From IMG/VR virus record IMGVR_UViG_3300010883_000288, positions 1-29,061 of that record: 29,061 nucleotides of DNA, one strand, 5' to 3'. The stretch's first letter is position 1, and every line of letters starts with the position of its first letter. The position numbers and the translations under genes are program-made. The stretch is from a virus. The notes beneath the pieces are model-generated. The model was not told where the DNA came from and ran no database searches. It saw only the letters and a program-made list of their open reading frames with translations. Shown here piece after piece: positions 17,131-26,856 of this stretch.

Positions 17131-20100
17131 ATGGCTAATCCTCCCCCCGAATTATCGAATCTGGGCTTATCTCAGGCTGCCGGCGTTTCGGCAATGCTTC
17201 CTACTTATTCTGTAAAACTAGCAGAAATAACCAATAATAGCCCATCCGATAGCAAAGAAGAGACTCTTAGCATAACTCTTAGATCTAATTTCATAGAGGC
17301 CGTAAAAGAGTCTTATATACCTTGGTACGATACAAATAATTATATAAATAACCTACGTATTCGTCTTATCATATGTACTGACGAGGAAGTCTGCAAGAGG
17401 ATTGATTATGTTCAGCAGCGGGTTAACGAATATCTTTCGGGGGTTATGGGAAAAACGGATCCAGCCGCCGCTGATCTTCTGCCAGACTTATTCCTTAAAT
17501 CTACTGACTCAGATACTATTATAAATGATCTGATGAAAGATGGTGGTCCGTTTGACGCAGGATCGCTCACCCAGAAAATAAAAGATACCGGACGCAGGGA
17601 ACATTCTTATACTGACGACGAAAGATTCCCAGAATTTATGGAGAATGTCCTTATAATCGACATTCCAGTGCAAAATACCTTACCAGTTAACCAGAATGGA
17701 CGTATCTCTCGCCGTAACACTCGCAGGGTCACTAAATTGTCCCAGCCCGACGGTAGTCAATCCTCCCTCTATTCTTTGGAAGAGATACCAACAACTCCCA
17801 TAACCTTTGAAATCGGGTTAGCACAACAGTTCAAATCAACCAATCTGACCCAGTTTAGCGTTTATGCCTTTACCTATTTTGATATGCGTAGATATGACGA
17901 ATCTCAAGGCCGCCGCCAGCAGCGACCGGGTCGTGGACCTTTTACTGTTATGGAATCTGGTATTGGATATATTTCACCTACTGTCTTTTCGGGAATATAT
18001 ACTCGCTATGGTGCCCAAGATCGAACGGTATTCACAAGAAGAGACGGACAGATCGACGTAGAAAGACGTGGACGCCAGGGAGTTAACCGGGTTCCATTAA
18101 TCGTGGGTTTTGCCGACGCTCAACCGCTAGCAGCCCCAGACAGTTCTAGGCTACATAACTTTAGTTCCTATACTAACAGGGCAGTAGATTCCCTCCAAAA
18201 CCGTATCTTTGAATATATGGATCGTTCTATCGATCGATCTTATATAGGATCAAGAGCCAAGGTCTTATTGGCTGATAATAATTACTTTTCTCCCTTGTGG
18301 CTTTCCAAAGATACCAACGAAGATATAAGATATTCTTATGCTTTTTCATTACGTTCTTACATGATGAACAACAGTAAATATCCGTGGCTATATATCAATT
18401 CATCTTCTGCTCAAGAACTTTTCACCGGTGGCACCGTGATATCTTCTACTAATGAAGACGGTGTAGACGAAAGAACCCATATATTAGCGACGACTATGAC
18501 AAAGTCCTTATTAAACTTTGATGAGTTTGGGTCATCTAACAAGCTTGGATCTATTTCTCGTACCACAGAGAAAAAACTCGGACCCCTAAACCCCCAGACG
18601 GTAATCGCCAGCCCTACTTCTATTTTAAATTTAGACCTAGGAGAAGGCGTAACTGAAAACGTAGCTATATACGAGGGGCGAGATGTTCTAGCTGCCGAGA
18701 AATTATCTCAGCAGTTGTCTCGTATTCAGTACAGTGTTAACTACGTCATAAAGGATAGCGCTGAAATTTATATATCTAAGTATATTAAAATATTAGAAGA
18801 ATCCCAAAGGGAAGTCACTAAGCTGTATAATTTTATCGTGAATTCTCCGCCGGCAATCTATGCCGAAGATCAAAATGTACCTGGCATAGTAAGGACTGGA
18901 GTGGGACTTTTTGATTATGAGACCTTGACCCGAGAAATTCCCATGGAACGTATCGCCATCAAAAATACCAACAACTTACAATACAGAACGGCTGCTGATA
19001 TAATAAACACCCAAATCGACATATACCTAGGATCTTTGGAGGGGTTTGGTATTCCCTATGACTTGGTCTCTTTGAAGCAGGAGCTTCAATCCTTATCTAA
19101 TTCCCCTAATACGGTAGGGTTGCAGCTTATAGCGTCTTCTATCGGCGATCTGGCGAGTTCTTTATCCGGGATTATTGGTGACGGCACCAAGCGTTTTATC
19201 AATGATGGGTCGCAGGATGAGAAATCTATACTGGAGGGCCGGGGATTTTGCCAAAGAAAGCTTGTCCTCCTCCAGGTAGACCATAAGTTCGATAATTTTG
19301 CAACTTCAGGACTAACCTTTGGGACAGGCTACGAATATATTGAAGAGCCCTCTTTTAGCCTACCGTCCCAGGGTCTTCCTCGTATTTCCCCTAACGATTA
19401 TATTAATCGAGTAGTGAGTGAGTTTAACAAATATTTTTACATCCCGAGTGATAGCAATCTCTCTGAGGAGGATGCTGCATTTTCCTCTACATACGAGAAC
19501 TCAAGTATCTCGTTTTTAACCCCCCAGGTTATTAATACATACGGCAAGAATAAAATTATACAAACTAACTATCGCAACGGAAACGGAATCAATACCAATT
19601 ATGACCTGAATCGATATGGTGAATTATTTAGTGACCTCCTTCGGATCAAAAAAGAATCTACCTTCCTTAACGGATCTTACTATCTCTTATCCGACTCCCT
19701 TGTTACGGATTCTGCTAATCAAAGGTTGTTTAATACTTCTCTACAAACAATGGTTGGAGATTATTATTGTGACATAAAATTTGACTCCCTCCTGGACGTG
19801 CCTTCTATAAACCCCCCTTCGGTGACTCCCGCAGGACATACTCTTTTAGAAGTAGATTTGCGACTGCTTCGTATGCTACCGATGATTTACGGCGGGGGCT
19901 CCGATCGATCCTTTACCTCTACTTATTGGCTCGATTTAATTGAAAGAAGCACAAACCTACATTATCCTAGTTCTATAAACAACGACATGAACAAACAGTT
20001 AACTCCGCCGTCTCGTAAGGAAGGGTATCCCATCAAGACCATGTTCAATATCCTAGGAGAACTAGAATTAAATGATACTTACCGAGAATTACCCCAAAGT

Positions 20101-20895
20101 GCTGGGCTATCATTCAACTCAATGAAAGATTTAGCGTTACTTCTCGGATTAAATGAGGCTAACATAAAAGACTATATCGAAGGCATTAGGAATTCCGGTA
20201 TCCCTAATCAATATAAATCGATGTTTGTGACCGCTGTAAGTTCGGAAAATCTATCTCTAGGATCGGGCTTCGAAGCGGTACGTAATTTAGTGAAAGAGGA
20301 GGATCTACCAATATCTGTAGAGACGAGTATTAGCATGCTGACTGGAGATTCACAGTTGCCTTACGGACAGACTTATGATACCATGAAGATATATTCTAAA
20401 ATGTTGGCTTATTGGATGAACTATAAACAACTATGTATAGTGGAGTATTTATCTGGATTTGATAAAACTTCACCAGACTTAATGGTAGACCAGAACAGGG
20501 TAGTAGCTTCGGATGAATCTATTGTAGGATTCAATATAATAGCTACTAATCCTTTTGTCGGTAGGCCTCGAATGCCTGTCTGGAAAACTTTAGACCCAGG
20601 TTTCCTTTTAAAGACTGGTGGACTTAATCGGTTATGCCGGGTTAGAAAATTAATACCTAGTGATATTTCTTCTAACTCAAACCCAGGAGACAAGGACGGC
20701 AGCGAATTGAGGTCATTCTTTGACCCTCAAATTTTCTTCTCTAGCGAAGAAATATTTAATCTTCCTACTTATAACCAGTACTTCATATTAGGAGAGTCGT
20801 CAGGAATCGATCCGGTACCAGGCACCTCAACGCCCGATACTCCTGACACTACATTGGGTGGACTCGTGGGACGATCTAACGGAGATGGATATTAG
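17131..20895 (+). CDS. Large 1254-residue structural protein of unknown function
   Basis: I do not recognise this protein beyond its general phage-structural character. Visible features: a proline-rich start (MANPPPELSNLG); an N-terminal beta region with a SIT-LRSNF strand; a basic Arg-rich patch at about residues 255-270 (SQGRRQQRPGRG) with further RR clusters to about 315; a long amphipathic helical stretch at about 541-575 (KYIKILEESQREVTKLYNFI); and a C-terminal segment with LMVDQNRVV, NPFVGRPRMPVWKTLDPGFL and a Pro/Thr/Asp tail (GTSTPDTPDTTLGG). There is no signal peptide, membrane segment or catalytic motif. It starts five bases after the previous stop with only a weak GCGAG ribosome site, and its stop abuts the next start. 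The size and pairing with the 1185-residue protein suggest a large baseplate or peripheral tail component, by context only. Confidence 0.78.
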   Translation: MANPPPELSNLGLSQAAGVSAMLPTYSVKLAEITNNSPSDSKEETLSITLRSNFIEAVKESYIPWYDTNNYINNLRIRLIICTDEEVCKRIDYVQQRVNEYLSGVMGKTDPAAADLLPDLFLKSTDSDTIINDLMKDGGPFDAGSLTQKIKDTGRREHSYTDDERFPEFMENVLIIDIPVQNTLPVNQNGRISRRNTRRVTKLSQPDGSQSSLYSLEEIPTTPITFEIGLAQQFKSTNLTQFSVYAFTYFDMRRYDESQGRRQQRPGRGPFTVMESGIGYISPTVFSGIYTRYGAQDRTVFTRRDGQIDVERRGRQGVNRVPLIVGFADAQPLAAPDSSRLHNFSSYTNRAVDSLQNRIFEYMDRSIDRSYIGSRAKVLLADNNYFSPLWLSKDTNEDIRYSYAFSLRSYMMNNSKYPWLYINSSSAQELFTGGTVISSTNEDGVDERTHILATTMTKSLLNFDEFGSSNKLGSISRTTEKKLGPLNPQTVIASPTSILNLDLGEGVTENVAIYEGRDVLAAEKLSQQLSRIQYSVNYVIKDSAEIYISKYIKILEESQREVTKLYNFIVNSPPAIYAEDQNVPGIVRTGVGLFDYETLTREIPMERIAIKNTNNLQYRTAADIINTQIDIYLGSLEGFGIPYDLVSLKQELQSLSNSPNTVGLQLIASSIGDLASSLSGIIGDGTKRFINDGSQDEKSILEGRGFCQRKLVLLQVDHKFDNFATSGLTFGTGYEYIEEPSFSLPSQGLPRISPNDYINRVVSEFNKYFYIPSDSNLSEEDAAFSSTYENSSISFLTPQVINTYGKNKIIQTNYRNGNGINTNYDLNRYGELFSDLLRIKKESTFLNGSYYLLSDSLVTDSANQRLFNTSLQTMVGDYYCDIKFDSLLDVPSINPPSVTPAGHTLLEVDLRLLRMLPMIYGGGSDRSFTSTYWLDLIERSTNLHYPSSINNDMNKQLTPPSRKEGYPIKTMFNILGELELNDTYRELPQSAGLSFNSMKDLALLLGLNEANIKDYIEGIRNSGIPNQYKSMFVTAVSSENLSLGSGFEAVRNLVKEEDLPISVETSISMLTGDSQLPYGQTYDTMKIYSKMLAYWMNYKQLCIVEYLSGFDKTSPDLMVDQNRVVASDESIVGFNIIATNPFVGRPRMPVWKTLDPGFLLKTGGLNRLCRVRKLIPSDISSNSNPGDKDGSELRSFFDPQIFFSSEEIFNLPTYNQYFILGESSGIDPVPGTSTPDTPDTTLGGLVGRSNGDGY

Positions 20896-23800
20896 ATGGT
20901 AGCTAAAAATTATACACCCGATGGAGAGATACTTCCAAATGATGACGAAGGGGTATTAAGTCCCAGTGCTCAAGCAGACCTACCGGATCAATCTTTTATG
21001 GACGAGCCCATGGATGAGCCCCCCATTCCATTTAACACTGAATATTATTTAGACCCATTGCGCCCAGACATTCTGACCATATCTCCTGGATATCGAAAAC
21101 TAAAAGTTTTTAAAACTCCGAATTTAGTGAGCCCTATCGATCCATTCTCTATGTTCTATAAAACTATAAACAAGACAATGTATAGTGATCTATTGGAGCG
21201 TCGTAATAACGAGAACGGTGGGCAATATTCTCGTATCTATTTAGGACGGGGAAGATCTTTTAACGGGTTAATCGAGCAAGACATTGATATACAGGAAGGG
21301 CTCCGGAGCCCATCTTCATTGCAAGTGCCCCGTAGTGAGACTTATTTTAACTGGTCCTATGGGGGCTACGAAGGAGAGGTAGAGCAGGGGCAAGAAACCT
21401 CTATAACTTATGGTCCCTTGTTCCGAGGCCCTGGGTCTCCTGATCTGAGTAAAGAATGGCAGAAGGCATACCTATCTCTTTCCATACCTAAGGGGAAAGT
21501 TAGCGATAAATGGATCAACGACGAATTGGTTTACTCTAATAATCTTCCCGGTTTCTTTCCAAACCCCAGAGGAATAAACTTAGCCCAAAGAATCTCCTCA
21601 TTGGCTATGTCTTCGAGCATCAGGCGTTTACCTGCCGATCAAGAAAAGGAAGAACTACAAAAAGTTAGAGCGGGTACTGAAGCAGGACGAGATATAATAA
21701 GCCAACAACTGTCGGTGGGCGGCTTTGCTGATAATCTAGAAGACTTTCTGGAAACCGCATCACCATCCGATCTAGAGGGACTATCTTCGGACAATATAAC
21801 TGCTTATTCTATTCAGAAAATACTCGACAAACTAGACAAGAAGAGGGCCATTCGGGCAGCAATATCAGCATATACTCCTGACTTAAAATATGAACAGAGG
21901 AAGAAATCTTATGTTTCTTATGATTTCTTTACTTTTGAATCTAAATCCCCTTACGTGCAGGATGTATTTATAAATAAATTTGATAGGTCTATGCAATGGC
22001 GAGATCCTGAGTCGATGGCAAGAGCTAAACTTCGAACTGATTATAACTCTTATCAACAAGTCTACGAAGAGGGCATGGGAAATCCCCGAGTCCTTGAAGC
22101 TACTATTCCTAATTTTTATGCTTATAACATTTTAGGCATCTTAGATGGGACTCAACTTTCTTATTCGGACACATTTGAGGGAGGCATCGCCGCCAACACT
22201 ATTGGACTAACTCCTGACGGGCGAAATGCGGATGGAGTAGTCGTTATCCCTCAACTCCCTTTGTATATTCAAAGAGGACTTCGTCTGGAAGAGAGTTATA
22301 GGGCACCCCTTAATCTTTATACCGATGGTGCCTTGCTCCCTCCGGATTTAAATAATGCCACTGAAACCTCTAGGTTCCTAGAAGGTTATGGCGAAGCATT
22401 GAATAACTCCTCTGTAAGTGACACTGAATTAGCTGTAGAAATTAATACTCGGGGACAGAATATTCTATTTGCATCTCGTGAGATAATACAATTTTCACAA
22501 ATGGCCAATAGTAAAGCAGCTAGAAGCTTTCCCACCTCGGTTACTATTGACATCCCCTTCACCGAAACAGGTCCACTGGGATTTGAGTTATTTGGCTGGT
22601 TAGGAGTAGCTGACCAAGGCATCCAGGAACAGCAGAGCACAGCTTATACCACGGTGGCTCTCAATTCCTACCTTAGGATGGAAGAGGACTTAAGTACAGG
22701 GGAAGTTCCATACACCATCCCGGCAGGAATTGAATCTAGTGGGTATTCCAGTAATGTTATCTCCGTTACTCCTAGCGGACGAGGTACCGCAGCGGGGTTA
22801 GGGGGAGAACCCAACGATGCTTCAGGTACGCCGGATCAGGAACTCACCCGGCAGCAAGAGAACAACTCTTTATACGACGCTTTCCTGATAGACGAACTCG
22901 GGGTAGGGGAATTGAAACAATTAAATTATGCATCTCCCTTAAAAGTGTATGACTTGGAACAGTTCTTTGACAAAATCAGCGACCCTATAGGAGAATTTTT
23001 ACTCTTCACGCAGGCCGGGGGGGAACTTATACAGGGAGAATCATTATTATCGGAAGGAAATAATAATTTAGAAAGTAGATTAAGGTCTGCGGTTGACAGT
23101 CATTATAAACAAGGGGCTGAAGGATATGCTCATGACGTGAAGAACTTATGTAGTTTTTCTGATGTAGTCAGAGGGCGGGAAACTGTTACTAGAGAAACAT
23201 TATTTTATAAAATTATTAAATACCAAGTAGGAAATACGCCGGATCAAAACAAGATTATTCAAACATTTTTCCTCCCAAATGCTCCTGAAATAGGACCAGG
23301 AAAGATGCACCCCTTCTTCCGATATTTAGATACCCAAGTCAAATATGGAGTATCTTACCGCTATGAGGTGCTTGCTTGCGATATCGTATACGGCAGCGAG
23401 TTTAGATTTAGAACTTATTCCTATAATATGGGGGAAGTAGATCCGGTTACCGGCATCGCTTTAGACTTGGACGCAAATATCGTGAATATCACGAATTCTA
23501 TATATATATCGTCTCACGTCGAGACACTTTCGAAACCAAAAATTGTGGAATACCCTATTATTTCCCATAAGATACAGTTTAATAACTTAAACGGTGAGAT
23601 TTTAGGCGGGAATGCATTCCCTGACGCTGTGGTCGAAGATTATCCACCCCCGCCCCCGGCCATTTTACCGATCCCCTTACAAGGAAATTATCGACAAATT
23701 TTGTTTGGGGCTAATACCACTGAGGCTGACTTTACTGAAGAGGGATCTTTGCCTTATATCTCTTTCACGAACAACGAGTCTGAGAAAATGTATACAATGT

Positions 23801-24453
23801 CCCTCCGACAAAAGATGTTACGCTACACCGACCTCTCTCGGGGAATGCTAGAGTTCCGAAGCGATTCTTCCTCTGAGATAAAAGTGATGGAAGTATACCG
23901 CTCAGAATTTCTCAACATAAACGCACTCAGCGAAAAACTTGTATATAGGAGCTTCCAGGATCCATTGGCGATCATGGACATCTCGGGTGACGTCGATGTC
24001 CCTGAAGAGAACTCTACGCAAGCTTTTGATTTTATGGATACCATTGAGCCGAATAAAAATTATTATTACACTTTTAGGTGCAAAGACCGGCACGGAAATT
24101 ATTCAAATCCAAGCCCAATTTATCAAGTTAATATGTATTTTAATAAAGGGTTTTACATTCCCAGGATCAAGGTGTACAATCACTCTCCCCAGAGAGTCAC
24201 GGTTCCGACTAAAAGAATGTCTCGGTTTTTAGAAATTAGGCCATCCCAAGTTCAAAGCACAATAGTAGATAACTATGGCGACCGAGGAAACCTGATAGGG
24301 CAAAAAATAGGATATCCGGATAATTCTAAAGACACTCTCCCGAGGAATAAATTCCTAGTTCGCCTTACGTCTAGAGATACGGGCAGAAAAATTGGAATAC
24401 TAGTAAACTTCCGACAAAAAATCACAGATCCAGCAGGACAAGAAGAAAATTAA
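20896..24453 (+). CDS. Large 1185-residue structural protein with C-terminal fibronectin-III-like domains
   Basis: The N-terminus is acidic and proline-rich (MDEPMDEPPIPFN). Residues about 240-340 look helical and charged. From about 760 the protein turns into beta-domain architecture: HPFFRYLDTQVKYGVSYRYE (about 805-825) with VYGSEFRFRTYSY fits a fibronectin-III-like fold. A proline-rich linker follows (YPPPPPAILPIP, about 915-927). A second such domain at about 990-1090 has VMEVYRSE, PNKNYYYTFRCKDRHGNYSN and PSPIYQV; the Y-x-Y-x-(F/V)-R-x-x-D-x-x-GN-x-S spacing is characteristic of FnIII strands F and G. These domains are common in phage tail and fibre proteins and are thought to aid surface adhesion. 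The ATG follows the previous stop without a gap; GGAG at 20881-20884 lies 11 bases upstream, inside the preceding gene. The N-terminal two thirds are unrecognised. Confidence 0.8.
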   Translation: MVAKNYTPDGEILPNDDEGVLSPSAQADLPDQSFMDEPMDEPPIPFNTEYYLDPLRPDILTISPGYRKLKVFKTPNLVSPIDPFSMFYKTINKTMYSDLLERRNNENGGQYSRIYLGRGRSFNGLIEQDIDIQEGLRSPSSLQVPRSETYFNWSYGGYEGEVEQGQETSITYGPLFRGPGSPDLSKEWQKAYLSLSIPKGKVSDKWINDELVYSNNLPGFFPNPRGINLAQRISSLAMSSSIRRLPADQEKEELQKVRAGTEAGRDIISQQLSVGGFADNLEDFLETASPSDLEGLSSDNITAYSIQKILDKLDKKRAIRAAISAYTPDLKYEQRKKSYVSYDFFTFESKSPYVQDVFINKFDRSMQWRDPESMARAKLRTDYNSYQQVYEEGMGNPRVLEATIPNFYAYNILGILDGTQLSYSDTFEGGIAANTIGLTPDGRNADGVVVIPQLPLYIQRGLRLEESYRAPLNLYTDGALLPPDLNNATETSRFLEGYGEALNNSSVSDTELAVEINTRGQNILFASREIIQFSQMANSKAARSFPTSVTIDIPFTETGPLGFELFGWLGVADQGIQEQQSTAYTTVALNSYLRMEEDLSTGEVPYTIPAGIESSGYSSNVISVTPSGRGTAAGLGGEPNDASGTPDQELTRQQENNSLYDAFLIDELGVGELKQLNYASPLKVYDLEQFFDKISDPIGEFLLFTQAGGELIQGESLLSEGNNNLESRLRSAVDSHYKQGAEGYAHDVKNLCSFSDVVRGRETVTRETLFYKIIKYQVGNTPDQNKIIQTFFLPNAPEIGPGKMHPFFRYLDTQVKYGVSYRYEVLACDIVYGSEFRFRTYSYNMGEVDPVTGIALDLDANIVNITNSIYISSHVETLSKPKIVEYPIISHKIQFNNLNGEILGGNAFPDAVVEDYPPPPPAILPIPLQGNYRQILFGANTTEADFTEEGSLPYISFTNNESEKMYTMSLRQKMLRYTDLSRGMLEFRSDSSSEIKVMEVYRSEFLNINALSEKLVYRSFQDPLAIMDISGDVDVPEENSTQAFDFMDTIEPNKNYYYTFRCKDRHGNYSNPSPIYQVNMYFNKGFYIPRIKVYNHSPQRVTVPTKRMSRFLEIRPSQVQSTIVDNYGDRGNLIGQKIGYPDNSKDTLPRNKFLVRLTSRDTGRKIGILVNFRQKITDPAGQEEN

Positions 24454-24458
24454 AATTT

Positions 24459-24482
24459 ATCTTAGGACGGGACATCCTAGAT
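24459..24482. other. Small inverted repeat (hairpin) in the gap after the 1185-residue gene
   Basis: An imperfect hairpin: ATC-T-TAGGA pairs with TCCTA-GAT around a seven-base loop (CGGGACA), with one unpaired T in the left arm. It starts five bases after the stop codon, a typical terminator location, but what follows on the + strand is A-rich rather than T-rich, so it does not read as a standard intrinsic terminator. It may instead protect an mRNA end or be chance. Confidence 0.35.
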
Positions 24483-24487
24483 AAAAA

Positions 24488-24517
24488 TTCAAAAAGAATA
24501 ACCACACACTATTTAAT
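24488..24517 (+). promoter_or_regulatory. Weak candidate promoter before the 353-residue gene
   Basis: TTCAAA (24488-24493), 18 bases, then TTTAAT (24512-24517), in the 93-base gap ahead of the gene starting at 24547. Four of six and five of six bases match the -35 and -10 consensus. The region is very AT-rich, so the support is weak. It gains some weight from lying just after the hairpin, where one unit could end and the next begin. Confidence 0.25.
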
Positions 24518-24546
24518 AAAGACCGATCTTTGTAAGGGGCAGACAA

Positions 24547-25608
24547 ATGGGATTCTTAGACAACAGCGGCGATATCATTCTGGATGCAGTATTAACTGAT
24601 ACTGGGAGAAAAAGATTAGCACAAGGCGATGGCAGTTTCAAAATTGTAAAGTTTGCCCTTGGCGACGATGAAATCGACTATACTCTTTACGACAACTCCA
24701 ATCCTAATGGCAGTGCCTACTACGATCTAAATATTTTGCAAACTCCGGTATTGGAAGCCTTTACCAATAATATGTCTACCATGAAGTCAAAACTGATAAC
24801 GGTAGATAACGAAGAGCTATTATACCTTCCGGTCATAAAATTGAACGATGTTATATTACCTACAGTAGATGTACCCCTTGCTGCCTATAGTAACATTCCC
24901 GTTGGCGGCTATCTTGTAACCTCTGACTACGCTACCTCTACAACGCTCAACACCTCGCAACCTGGAGGGTACTGGACCCCCCTCTCGCCGATGACCAACG
25001 GCGATGCCAGTCAGGGAATTATACGAGGACGGGAGCCCTTTGGCGCTCAAAAAGTACCTATTGTATTTGACCAGGGTTTGGACTCTAATGCCTTGACCGT
25101 ATCAAAAATGACAGCAGGGGATACTCTGAGAGAAACACAATATCTCGTAGAGATGGATCATCGCTTCGGAAGGATAGTGACCCCAGAGGACCAAACAACT
25201 CTGGCCCGACCATCATATATCGATGATGATAATGTAGCTGGATATTATTTTACCCTCAACCGTTATCCTGGATATTTCGCTCGACCTGATAGTCAAATGG
25301 GACTATCCGGCACCCCCTCCTACAGTGTAGGAAATCCTAATGACCCAACCCCTGGACTCCAGGCCTCCTCAGTAATAGGAGAAAATGGATCCACTGGAGT
25401 TTACGGAACTAGATTTGGGTTCTTTATCCGTGCATCAGATGAGTTGGCGAGCAGCACGACCCTATTTACTCAGCTAGGTGGAACTACCGCCACTAATTAT
25501 ATCGGGTCAGGACAATCATTTTATTATATTGATACCACACTCCGAATCACAGGATATTATACAGGATATAGAGTAGACGTCCCAATCAGATTCATCAAAA
25601 AAGTATAA
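24547..25608 (+). CDS. Tail-fibre-like structural protein with collar-fibre-type N-terminus
   Basis: A 353-residue protein beginning MGFLDNSGDIILDAVLTDTG, followed by RKRLAQGDGSFKIVKFALGD and DEIDYTLYD (residues 21-49). This segment resembles the N-terminal domain of phage tail-collar fibre proteins, where an LT-x-x-G-...-A-x-G...(I/V)-x-x-(F/V)-A-(L/V)-GD pattern forms the domain that docks the fibre to the baseplate. The rest is Gly/Ser/Thr/Tyr-rich beta-type sequence with no enzyme motif and ends RVDVPIRFIKKV. A strong ribosome site, AAGGGG (24534-24539), is seven bases before the ATG. The neighbours downstream are two paralogous appendage proteins. A fibre or decoration role is inferred from the N-terminus and context; receptor specificity cannot be told. 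Confidence 0.8.
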   Translation: MGFLDNSGDIILDAVLTDTGRKRLAQGDGSFKIVKFALGDDEIDYTLYDNSNPNGSAYYDLNILQTPVLEAFTNNMSTMKSKLITVDNEELLYLPVIKLNDVILPTVDVPLAAYSNIPVGGYLVTSDYATSTTLNTSQPGGYWTPLSPMTNGDASQGIIRGREPFGAQKVPIVFDQGLDSNALTVSKMTAGDTLRETQYLVEMDHRFGRIVTPEDQTTLARPSYIDDDNVAGYYFTLNRYPGYFARPDSQMGLSGTPSYSVGNPNDPTPGLQASSVIGENGSTGVYGTRFGFFIRASDELASSTTLFTQLGGTTATNYIGSGQSFYYIDTTLRITGYYTGYRVDVPIRFIKKV

Positions 25609-25624
25609 GAATTAGGAAAGAACT

Positions 25625-26845
25625 ATGGCCACCACATTTAAACCCCTACAACCGTCTAGAGATGTTAAAGCTCATCGAACGAACTTGCACGAGGCAATCC
25701 CTCTAACTGGTACAATCGTTTCGGCTTCTGCGTATAACGAAGGGGCTGGTAATTTAAATATTAAAAACTATTCCCACGGAATGTTTCAATCAGTGTATGA
25801 TTACCCCTATCTAAGCTCCTCGGCTAATCACATCTTTGATGTTACCTTCGGGTTTGGAACTGGATCAGCTTTGTCTGAATCCCAATATACTCGTGGACTC
25901 GCCATCGATCAGGTTGCCCAAAAAAGGCAAATGTATAATGAGCTAGCTCAGGTATTGGCGGGCTATAGTTCCACTGGGAGCATCAGAAGTTTCGATGAAG
26001 ATGGAAACCTTTCCGATGGAAGAAAAATAAGTGAGGCCATATTCTTACCCTTCTCTCGCCTACTCAGTAAAGATGAGTTCCAGAAGGGGCAGTTTTACAT
26101 GGACCTGAGCGTCTTCTCAGGCGGGAATAATCCTGGAGGATTAGGTAGCGTCCCAGCAGACTTAAAATTTAATGTAGCTCAATCTACTTCCTCTATCCGG
26201 ATTAAAGACCAGCAAGGGGCTACCTCTTATAAGGTCAACTCCCCGGCGGGAGAGTATAATATTTTATATTTAACCTCTTCTATTTCCGGCGCTGCACCAA
26301 ACCCCTGGATGATCGATACCCCTGCTGGGGTTCCTTGCGGGCTAATTTATTATCAAGCTGGCGTTGTAGTATTGACCTCTTCCATTTTTAAACCGGCAGC
26401 CAGCGGCGGACTTTTAAATAACGCAGTTGTGGATAACGGAGATACCCACGGAAAAATTCTATTCACTAGCGGGACTATCGGTGGTGGAGCAAGTTCCTAT
26501 TTAAGCCTAGACGATATGCTGGTGAGTTCTTCTATTTCCGGAACTGCCGATGCTTTTCGTGCCCGTGTTCAGAACATCTCATTTGCTAATACCACTGAGC
26601 TAAACTCTACTGTTTACTTTTGCCGAGCCCATAATAAAGAATTTAATTATAGTAGTAATCCAACTTACTTAACTGGAAGTAAAATTCGAGTTAAGCAAAC
26701 ACAATCAGATACTCCCATATCTTATTTTACCACTGTTGGACTCTATGGATCAGATAACGAATTGTTGGCGGTAGCTAAACTAAGCGAACCACTTAAAAAG
26801 ACCCCTGACAACGAGTTTACGCTAAGGGTCCGACTAGACTATTAA
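25625..26845 (+). CDS. Phage appendage/structural protein, paralogue of the following gene
   Basis: A 406-residue protein with no catalytic motif, rich in Ser, Gly and Asn. N-terminal half: LTGTIVSASAYNEGAGNLNI, then a region with QKRQMYNELAQVLAG. A centre module reads GLIYYQAGVVVLTSS (about residues 239-253). The C-terminal domain, about 315-406, has YFCRAHNKEFNYSSNPTYL and ends in TTVGLYGSDNELLAVAKLSE, then PLKK and RVRLDY. The centre and end modules recur, diverged, in the next gene, so these two probably arose by duplication. I recall similar C-termini in structural proteins of large marine phages. AGGAAAG (25614-25620) gives a good ribosome site, with AGGA seven bases from the ATG. Location after the fibre-like gene suggests a tail appendage or a capsid or tail decoration; the sequence does not distinguish these. 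Confidence 0.8.
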   Translation: MATTFKPLQPSRDVKAHRTNLHEAIPLTGTIVSASAYNEGAGNLNIKNYSHGMFQSVYDYPYLSSSANHIFDVTFGFGTGSALSESQYTRGLAIDQVAQKRQMYNELAQVLAGYSSTGSIRSFDEDGNLSDGRKISEAIFLPFSRLLSKDEFQKGQFYMDLSVFSGGNNPGGLGSVPADLKFNVAQSTSSIRIKDQQGATSYKVNSPAGEYNILYLTSSISGAAPNPWMIDTPAGVPCGLIYYQAGVVVLTSSIFKPAASGGLLNNAVVDNGDTHGKILFTSGTIGGGASSYLSLDDMLVSSSISGTADAFRARVQNISFANTTELNSTVYFCRAHNKEFNYSSNPTYLTGSKIRVKQTQSDTPISYFTTVGLYGSDNELLAVAKLSEPLKKTPDNEFTLRVRLDY

Positions 26846-26856
26846 GGCGAGTTTAA

